DNA from: Pseudorhodobacter turbinis
GTDB lineage: Bacteria > Pseudomonadota > Alphaproteobacteria > Rhodobacterales > Rhodobacteraceae
Length of the DNA: 64,000 bases
Direction: 5' to 3'
Assembly (NCBI RefSeq): GCF_005234135.1
Contig: NZ_CP039964.1
Location: 1,178,001-1,242,000, forward strand
Of the stretch, positions 59,001 through 64,000 are shown piece after piece; positions within the stretch are counted from its first letter, which is position 1; each line of letters opens with the position of its first letter. The notes beneath the pieces are model-generated. The model did no database searches. It was given only the letters and a program-made list of their open reading frames with translations, and was not told the origin of the DNA. The position numbers were made by a program, and so were the translations under genes.

Positions 59001-60259
59001 GTGACCGTCTCGAGAGGGTCGCAGGTCTTCTCGATGGAGCTGCGCGGAATCCATTCTGCGTTCACACAGGTGCCCGCGACAGGGGTGACCGCGCCCGTCC
59101 CGTCGTCATAGCTGCCCTCGACGCAGTTCTGCATCGGGTAGGTGTCCTGCAACTCGGTGCTGGTGACAAAGGTCGTAAAGTCGAGCATGTCTGTGCCGCT
59201 CATATCAAAATCCGCCCCGTCGATGCTGCAACTCCCCCCCGTCGTGCAGTCGAAATCGCCCGAAGCGGAACTGGCAGAGATCATTTCGCTCGCGGTGGTC
59301 GAATTCGGGGTGTAGAGGTCCGTGACGATCAACGTGCCCGCAAAAGGCGCGCTCGGTATGGTGACATCCACAGAACATTCCCACATCTGCCCGACTTGGC
59401 CGTTGTGCTGGGCCGAGGTCGCGGGCGTGCAGGATTTGGTGAGAGAGATATCGCTGGCCTCCAATGTGGGGATTGGTGGCGTCCATCCGGGAACGCATTG
59501 TTCCACGGGCACAAATTCGGCATAGACGTCATCCATCGCGACGCCCGAATAGCTAAACGCACTCAAAGCATAGGTTTTGCCCGCCTCGACGTTCATCCGT
59601 ATGGCCTTTTCATGCCAGCGCCCGTCTGGCGTCAGTGTGAACACTTCGTTAACGAACGCGTCCCCACGTGCAATTCTAGGGTCCATGTGCGGCGGATTCG
59701 GGTTGGCTTGTATCTCCTGAAGATCTAACGGCGACATTTCATGAATTTCAAACCTCACCCAATTCGAGATCTGCCAGACGGGCACCGATGGCGGCGCTGC
59801 GCGGGCAATATCCGCCCCGAATTTGATACAGCCGTCTTGAGGCATCTCGACCCGTTGGCCAAACTGCCGCCAGTAGACCGTCTGCCAGCTGTCATTGCTC
59901 ACCCAACGAAGATACTGTCCGTCAGGCCCATTGGACGCATCCTCTTGCGGCAGGGCCTGAAGCAAAACATCTCCACCATTGACCCCCGGTTCGGCAACGC
60001 TGGTGGCACCGCCCACGCCATCAACGCGCACCAATGACCCCTGCAACGTGAACGGGCCAGCGCCGCTTCCCATCGAATAGGTCGTGAGCCATGGGGCTGG
60101 AAAAACCAGAATATTGTCCCCGTAATTGGGCACGACGGGCGACTCGAAGTCACCATTGACGATCAGGTTCTGCGCCACCGCCAATGTGGGCGCCCCGCCG
60201 CTCATCGCCAGTGTCATCAAAATACAGCGCAAGGAGGCAGTCGCAAAACGTCGGGCCAT
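56069..60259 (-). CDS. Giant exported cysteine-repeat protein with peptidoglycan-binding-like insert
   Basis: A 1396-residue exported protein. Signal peptide is about 1-29, then NLIVNGDFESP starts a galactose-binding/DUF642-like domain (about 30-255). Six related modules follow, starting at the K-x-C-type cysteines 277, 413, 580, 721, 871 and 1074. Four have the full six-cysteine pattern with a nearly fixed 32-34-residue gap between cysteines four and five. They resemble DUF11-like adhesin repeats. Module six carries a peptidoglycan-binding-1-like stretch (1178-1237, with AGPVDGKPGQKTYTAL). Two tandem cysteine-rich units (1262-1303 and 1325-1366) end the protein. Fifty cysteines lie outside the signal. 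No LPXTG or barrel is seen; the export route past the inner membrane is unknown. Confidence 0.75.
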   Translation of the reverse strand: MARRFATASLRCILMTLAMSGGAPTLAVAQNLIVNGDFESPVVPNYGDNILVFPAPWLTTYSMGSGAGPFTLQGSLVRVDGVGGATSVAEPGVNGGDVLLQALPQEDASNGPDGQYLRWVSNDSWQTVYWRQFGQRVEMPQDGCIKFGADIARAAPPSVPVWQISNWVRFEIHEMSPLDLQEIQANPNPPHMDPRIARGDAFVNEVFTLTPDGRWHEKAIRMNVEAGKTYALSAFSYSGVAMDDVYAEFVPVEQCVPGWTPPIPTLEASDISLTKSCTPATSAQHNGQVGQMWECSVDVTIPSAPFAGTLIVTDLYTPNSTTASEMISASSASGDFDCTTGGSCSIDGADFDMSGTDMLDFTTFVTSTELQDTYPMQNCVEGSYDDGTGAVTPVAGTCVNAEWIPRSSIEKTCDPLETVTSGPMTMNCQIEVMGTDLATGSYILAADMFSSLAPMTTTITGTMMNVTSTEPWSCVDQSVNNPGSIGVCELTASDMLAAGGASTINVSFDFAASQTEGQVLNCPMTDLLPASFHSAPGQRSAAPDMDAPQPDTIAGLPDNCVVLDLPVPTAPPEFSLKKGCRLGGVQDGNAFYACTIYISQSSGAPITDPLTFDELFSTTSGNPATQYMLNMQGTPAMPNGWDCQQPPYANGASCTIAAADFNANPSHRIDAYLSIPTSAFGDEGFKNCAQVRIGDQVVGAADCIEVDEPPIETVFDVSKQCKEAGPRQTFGSSVWFQPYQCTLTVATNGAPFTGPLWLSENLSFGQNPGAGSIQNITSADPWICSTPPYAPAGQGTTPECSIDGAQFPASGHSTLTVDLMMNGAMDMFGAKNCVSIGLGKAVGEGKPLASDCFEIAPPPAPEPDLDITKACAPAAQGDDGIWTAECEISIHFQNFDTATNHQFYIYDELGGSGPQTPLTSLMPFNTMGAGGWGPPSGTPAGFNTATGMLLNYLQANGSATITQPYTATFSGPAGQLLNGGPITNCAWVTIPSLSLRAPAGPVGDEKVCTPITFPISTVAGAWGTTDPAAPDTPVGPAIGTGSIGSTRPDIAFPSPVPAVPRPELTMVKEQTGSCDPDRISQTYDCGFRLRVTNTGDGAYLGPLVLTDTSSAPGMVAAQVVSGNGWTCGAVVNAALSCSNPALNLAPGASTHIDLRTTVNALRKGGTFQNCAAVGVPINRTERVALIQKLMNDRGLNAGPVDGKPGQKTYTALSKLRSDLGLPDSRDFDDALFEALGLPLQDNAVSSCVTAKLPAMPAPPLRCDAASTVKRGESCACRYDNMTANSATSCQCVKGFELVRGKGCVEVKTDTPSPAPPPTPRPALQCDLRSTYERGDICACIDHKNAKNVSATQCGCTNGLPMINGKCIPLVIKPADPVKDGESAEKCKIEINGICIK

Positions 60260-60541
60260 GGGAGTTCCTATCGTAAAAAAACGGACCCCCAGTGCGCGGG
60301 GCTAAGGCTTGCGTATGTTGCAAAAAAACCGAAGCGAACTACCAAACGGGAGTTGTCGGGTCATATCTGAAAAAAAATTTTCCAAATGGTCTAGAATCAC
60401 CCTAGGGTTGAATCAGAGACGCGCTATCCTTTGTTCGGACCTCCCGTTTTGAGGGGTTGACAGGCGGGCGACTAGCAATCTCCATTTGCCCTCTGTGGCT
60501 TCGCTGCCCTGTTCGGGGCGTCACGACGACAAGGACCAACT
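60260..60541. promoter_or_regulatory. Divergent control region between the giant gene and the LuxR-type gene
   Basis: This 282-bp space must contain promoters for both directions. It holds an AT-rich run near 60370-60386 and a perfect 10-bp palindrome ACCCTAGGGT at 60399-60408, a possible operator. The LuxR-type protein is the natural candidate to bind here, but no known LuxR box is recognised. Confidence 0.4.
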
Positions 60542-61609
60542 TTGAACACCCTGTTTCAAAAGCTTGAAGACACGCTGGATCGGGCAACCGAAGACGCTCG
60601 GTATTGGGATACGGCACTCAAATTCGTTGTGGAAATTCTGGGGGGCACGGGGGCACTTATTCCCGCCACGGACCAGTTCTTTCGCGGCACATGGATGGCG
60701 GGCACCAAGGAAATGAAAGAGGCATTGCCCAGCTACATCAACGAGGGCTGGGTGCGCAACGATCCGCGCGAGGCGGTGCTCGGGCTGATGATGGAGCGCG
60801 GTTATGCCTGCGACCATGACGTATTCGCGGACCGTGCAGAGCGGGACATGATCCCGATCTACCGCGACTATCTCTATCCGCTGAATTTCGGAGTGCATTA
60901 TTGCATCCGCATCCTGACGCCCAACGGCTATTGGGCGATGACGGTGCATTTCGACAACGACCATGCGCCGATCAGCGCCGAAGACGTGGCTTTGATCGAA
61001 CGCATTCAGGCGATGTTTGCCAATTCCACGGCACAGGCCGACGAGATCGCCCGCAAACGCATCGCCGCCTTCGCACAGTTTTTCAAAGGGACGGAGTCCG
61101 AGGTCTTTGTGCTCGATGTCGATGGCAAAGAATGCTTCAGCATCAACAACAGCGGGAAGATTCAGACCCGCGCGCGCTTGAGGGATGTGATCCCCGACGA
61201 GATGAGCGCGGCACTCGGGGCCGAGATCAGGGAGCTGTGTTCCAGTGATCCAAACCTCTCGATGAGCCGCGCCTATCAGTTCAACATCGCCGCCAAGAGC
61301 AGCAGCGTGCTGATCATCCAGATCCCGCCGAATTTGCGACACTTCTTTATGCACTTCAAAGTCTGCGCGATCCGTACCGAATGCAGCGACACCACCGCGC
61401 TCAAGCAAAGCTGCCTGCGCGAGACCTACGGGCTGTCCACCGCGGAGATCACAACGGTCGAGCTTCTGGTCGGAGGCAAGACACCGAACATGATCGCCGA
61501 ATTGCTCAGCGTCAAAGCCTCCACTGTGCGCCAGAGGCTCAAACAGGTTTTCGAGAAGATGCAGGTGAACAGTCAGGTGGAGCTGATCGGGTTGCACAAC
61601 CGCCTTTAG
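60542..61609 (+). CDS. LuxR-family transcriptional regulator
   Basis: A 355-residue regulator with a C-terminal LuxR helix-turn-helix (about 292-355): STAEITTVELLVGGKTPNMI then AELLSVKASTVRQRLKQV. The N-terminal 280 residues look like one or two PAS/GAF-type sensing folds rather than a clear acyl-homoserine-lactone domain; the ligand is unknown. The start is a TTG at 60542 with AAGGA six bases upstream. It is divergent from the exported cluster and is its likely regulator. Its 3' end runs directly into IS66 remnant sequence but appears complete. Confidence 0.82.
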   Translation: MNTLFQKLEDTLDRATEDARYWDTALKFVVEILGGTGALIPATDQFFRGTWMAGTKEMKEALPSYINEGWVRNDPREAVLGLMMERGYACDHDVFADRAERDMIPIYRDYLYPLNFGVHYCIRILTPNGYWAMTVHFDNDHAPISAEDVALIERIQAMFANSTAQADEIARKRIAAFAQFFKGTESEVFVLDVDGKECFSINNSGKIQTRARLRDVIPDEMSAALGAEIRELCSSDPNLSMSRAYQFNIAAKSSSVLIIQIPPNLRHFFMHFKVCAIRTECSDTTALKQSCLRETYGLSTAEITTVELLVGGKTPNMIAELLSVKASTVRQRLKQVFEKMQVNSQVELIGLHNRL

Positions 61610-61611
61610 AA

Positions 61612-61900
61612 GGCTGCCCAATCAAACTGACGTTTTCGACCCTGCCCGTGCAGAACGCCATTGAGATCGACATTGCGGGTGGCCACCGGCTTAGGATCAT
61701 CGGTGGTTATGACCCCGAGGCACTGGCCCGTTTGATCCGAGGCCTTTCAGCATGATCCCGGTCCCGGCAAACACACGGGTCTGGCTTGCGGCTGGCGTGA
61801 CCGACATGCGACGCGGGTTCACGACGCTGCCCGCATCCCGGACTACAAGATCAACCGCGTCGATGACCTGCTCCCATGGAAAACCGCGCCATGGGGAGAC
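61612..61900 (+). mobile_element. IS66-family element reduced by internal deletion
   Basis: The piece [20 protein letters not shown] (to 61755) is the C-terminus of the IS66 first ORF. It overlaps, through ATGA, an ORF beginning [20 protein letters not shown] (61752), the N-terminus of IS66 TnpB. After about 28 codons the sequence shifts directly to [14 protein letters not shown], the C-terminal tail of the IS66 TnpC transposase. Everything between (most of tnpB and tnpC) is deleted. It cannot move by itself. The boundaries are approximate. Confidence 0.75.
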
Positions 61901-62052
61901 ATGGAACGCATAGCTATCGAAGATATTGCCGAACTTCTCTGCATCAGCGTGCAAGTGGCCGAAAAAAGTTATGCTTTCGTAGCAAGAAATGCGGTCATTC
62001 AAAACGTAATGCAAGCGCAAGCTAATATTTACAGAAATCTCGGAGTTTGATC

Positions 62053-62685
62053 ATGAAACATTTCGCAACAGGACTATCTGACACCGTGCCGTTAGGAAAT
62101 CTATCAAACACTCGGAAAATCAGATCAGATAAAGAGAAGATATTGGAAGAGTTTTCGTCGTGGTGCTCGGCACGCGGTTATTCCCAGACAGTCACGATGT
62201 CGAACTATTTAGAGTTCAAGAAAGAGCTTTTGCGTTCACATTCTTCGGTGGCCGTCCGCGGAATCATGCGTCACCTCTATGACGAAGGGATTTTCGGCCC
62301 CGATTTAGTCCTCAGGGATTTTCTGTTTGCAACTTTTCCGGACAGAAGGACACCGGAAGAAATGATGTTGGGCCCATGGTGGCCGCACATCCCTCGCATC
62401 CTGGCGTCTAACATGGAGATATCCAATCGAAAGTTTGTCATTCGTGAACTGGATTGTTTCTTTCGCTGGAAGCAACGATCAGATGAAGTGTGCCCTTCAA
62501 AACGGCTTCCCGAAGGCATTTTCGGAAAAAAATTGGCTCCGGCGACGATGTACCATCGCCTGACCCATCTTTGCCGCGGTCTCGACACGGTGCTACCGCG
62601 GGACCAGGACTTGGTCAAATTGCGCAACCTTCAAAAGGAACTACGGCGCAAACTTCGGACATGCGCAAACCGACCCGACATCTGA
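62053..62685 (+). CDS. Protein of unknown function next to an integrase remnant
   Basis: A 210-residue protein, mostly helical and basic at the C-terminus. CGGAG seven bases before ATG 62053 supports the start. The N-terminal half (ILEEFSSWCSARGYSQTVTM then SNYLEFKKELLRSHSSVAVR) resembles the core-binding, SAM-like domain of tyrosine recombinases. No catalytic R-H-R-Y set is seen. It converges with a truncated integrase, which makes a role in integration or a small recombination accessory protein possible. I do not recognise a named family. Confidence 0.45.
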   Translation: MKHFATGLSDTVPLGNLSNTRKIRSDKEKILEEFSSWCSARGYSQTVTMSNYLEFKKELLRSHSSVAVRGIMRHLYDEGIFGPDLVLRDFLFATFPDRRTPEEMMLGPWWPHIPRILASNMEISNRKFVIRELDCFFRWKQRSDEVCPSKRLPEGIFGKKLAPATMYHRLTHLCRGLDTVLPRDQDLVKLRNLQKELRRKLRTCANRPDI

Positions 62686-62701
62686 CGGGCCGGGGGTATG
62701 A

Positions 62702-63420
62702 TCAGATCACGGCTGGTAACTTCTCGATGGCCGCCTGTAAGACAGCGGGCGGCGTAGGCTTGCTATAGGTGCGCTCATGGGTGTCTTTGCCCTCATGTCC
62801 GACGATGTCTCGCAGCACCTTGTCGGTCACTTCCGGAACATGTTCCAACGTGCCCTGAACATAGTGCCGCAGGCTGTGGAACGACAGATCAGCACCTTCG
62901 GCCCCAAAGGTTTTATCGACGATCTGGCGCATCCGGCGGCCAAGTTTGCGGCCATGTTTCCCCGTTGCAGGTTCGCGCAGGTCGGGGAACAGCTCGGCTT
63001 GCCCCTTGGCGCGGGCTGTTTCCACGAAATCCAGAAAACCCAACGCGATCAGACGGCTGTGGATCGGCACGAGCCGTTTTGACGATATGTTCTTGATCCG
63101 CCGCAACTCGGAATCTTCGATGTTCAGGCAGGGGATGCCATCGATTTCAACAATATCAGCGGGGGCTAAACCCGCGACCTCTTCACGGCGCGCGCCCGTA
63201 AAAGCGCCCAGCAAAGGCGTCCAATAGGTGCCGTTTTGATAGATATCGGGACCGGGGTCGGTCTGGTGATATTCTGACTTCGATCCAGACCAAACAGGAG
63301 ATTTGAACAGGCGGTGCAGATCTGCCTCGGTGAACGCCTGTTTCTTGTCGCAGTCGCGCACATTGTCCTTGCGGCGCAATTTGCCGGGTTTGAGCTTGGG
63401 ATTAACCGCAATCCCCTGGT
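62702..63420 (-). pseudogene. Tyrosine recombinase (integrase), 5' truncated by an IS element
   Basis: The C-terminal catalytic domain is complete: first arginine in TGARREEVAGL, HSLRH with the second arginine and histidine, GHEGKDTHERTYSK with the later histidine and the nucleophile tyrosine. The N-terminal DNA-binding region breaks at about 63420, where the third IS3-type element starts. A reading frame continues into the IS, but its sequence is not integrase-like. It probably once moved a genomic island in this region. Confidence 0.8.
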
Positions 63421-63488
63421 AATCCCCCCCGAAAGTAAGGGGCTGCGGAAGTAGAATTTTCTCGGCAAGATGAACGAGGAGATTTTGA

Positions 63489-63752
63489 ATGAAAATGACC
63501 AGATATAGCGAACCCCAGATCCTTGCGATCCTGCGCCAAGCCGAAGGTGGTGTGCCGGTGGCCGAGCTTTGCCGTGAACATGGCATGAGCAATGCGTCGT
63601 TTTACAAATGGCGTGCGAAGTATGGTGGCATGGATGCATCCATGGTCAGCCAGATGAAAGCCATGGAGGAAGAGAACCGCAGGCTGAAGCGGATGTATGC
63701 AGATCTGAGCATGCAGGCGGACTTATTGAAGGAAGCCCTCGGAAAAAAGTAA
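63489..63752 (+). CDS. IS3-family transposase OrfA (IS407-like)
   Basis: An 87-residue protein with the IS407-group pattern RYSEPQILAILRQAEGGVPV, then AELCREHGMSNASFYKWRAK and YGGMDASMVSQMKAMEEEN, followed by a coiled coil. Its end contains the slippery A6G at 63743-63749, used to make OrfAB. A GGAG site about six to nine bases upstream of the ATG supports the start. Confidence 0.92.
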   Translation: MKMTRYSEPQILAILRQAEGGVPVAELCREHGMSNASFYKWRAKYGGMDASMVSQMKAMEEENRRLKRMYADLSMQADLLKEALGKK

Positions 63753-64000
63753 CGGGGCCATCTCAGCGCCGCGAGATGGCCGAAACGGCGGTAGAGCGAC
63801 GGGGCGTCAGCATCGCGCTGGCGTGCCGGGCCTTCGAGGTCAGCGAGACCTGCTATCGTTACAGCCCGAAGCTGAAAGACGAGAACGAGGTGATCGCCGA
63901 TCTGCTGACAGGGCTGACGGATGCGCGCAAGACTTGGGGATTTGGCCTGTGTTTCCTGCATTTGCGCAACGTGAAGGGGCATCCGTGGAACCACAAGCGG
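63743..64000 (+). CDS. IS3-family transposase OrfB (IS407-like, partial)
   Basis: Read in the -1 frame from the A6G site, the sequence continues as VTGPSQRREMAETAVERRGV, then SIALACRAFEVSETCYRYSP, the normal OrfB start of this group. It stays open to the window edge (WGFGLCFLHLRNVKGHPWNH). An ATG at 63776 could start OrfB alone. The catalytic domain lies beyond the window. Confidence 0.85.

Larger units (their letters stand above)
63417..64000 (+). mobile_element. IS3-family element, IS407-like group (runs off window)
   Basis: It begins at about 63417 (TGGTAATCCCCCCG) and carries orfA and the first part of orfB, ending at the window edge. The right end cannot be seen. It has inserted into the integrase gene. 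Confidence 0.8.

Overview
The window is GC-rich chromosomal DNA of an alphaproteobacterium, most likely a Rhodobacteraceae (roseobacter-type) bacterium. The evidence is the order ubiB-ubiE / fpg - enoyl-CoA hydratase - rpsT - dnaA - dnaN - recF - gyrB, the alphaproteobacterial flagellin regulators flaF and flbT, ubiquinone genes (ubiG, ubiE, ubiB), the tamA/tamB pair, and many best-recognised families (DUF1178, DUF1217, DUF1624). The species cannot be named from sequence alone.

Layout. 0-15.5 kb is ordinary housekeeping sequence: the start of nusG, secE, a sodium:solute symporter with a tiny membrane partner, proline iminopeptidase, ubiG, DUF1178, a Nudix hydrolase, a histone-deacetylase-like amidohydrolase, the RNA phosphodiesterase thpR, a DUF1624 membrane protein, an Lrp/AsnC regulator divergent from a class V aminotransferase, a four-gene polar amino-acid ABC transporter followed by tusA, mobA, a DMT permease and a small unknown gene. 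15.5-16.2 kb is a graveyard of decayed IS3 and IS110 transposase sequence that has cut off an unknown gene. 16.4-24.9 kb holds a WbpM/CapD-type nucleotide-sugar dehydratase, a YihY/BrkB protein and the outer-membrane assembly pair tamA-tamB.

25.3-37.6 kb is a partial flagellar locus: flgD and fliK leftward; a FlgJ-type rod-binding protein, a FlgN-like protein, flagellin, flaF, flbT and a DUF1217 protein rightward; fliI leftward; then flgBC-fliE-fliQ-flgFG-flgA-flgH-fliL rightward. Many other flagellar genes must lie elsewhere. Gapped TTAN-N7-TTAN-like boxes resembling CtrA sites lie ahead of three of its transcription units. 37.6-49.3 kb is the replication/ubiquinone region ending at gyrB.

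49.3-64 kb is accessory sequence full of mobile elements. One complete IS3-family element (1326 bp, 26-bp inverted repeats, 3-bp ATG target duplication) sits inside a HEAT-repeat-like gene whose 5' end was removed by a second, decayed IS3 element. Next is an unusual cluster of four leftward genes for exported proteins: a triple SH3b plus GTEPFW-domain protein, two small secreted proteins, and a 1396-residue protein with six repeats of a six-cysteine module. A LuxR-type regulator is transcribed divergently. The cluster is flanked on the right by an internally deleted IS66, an unknown ORF, a truncated tyrosine recombinase and a third IS3-type element (IS407-like, A6G frameshift signal) that runs off the window. 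The exported-protein cluster is the most likely undescribed system here: it looks like a secreted, disulfide-rich, possibly peptidoglycan-associated surface assembly carried on an acquired segment. That function is inference.
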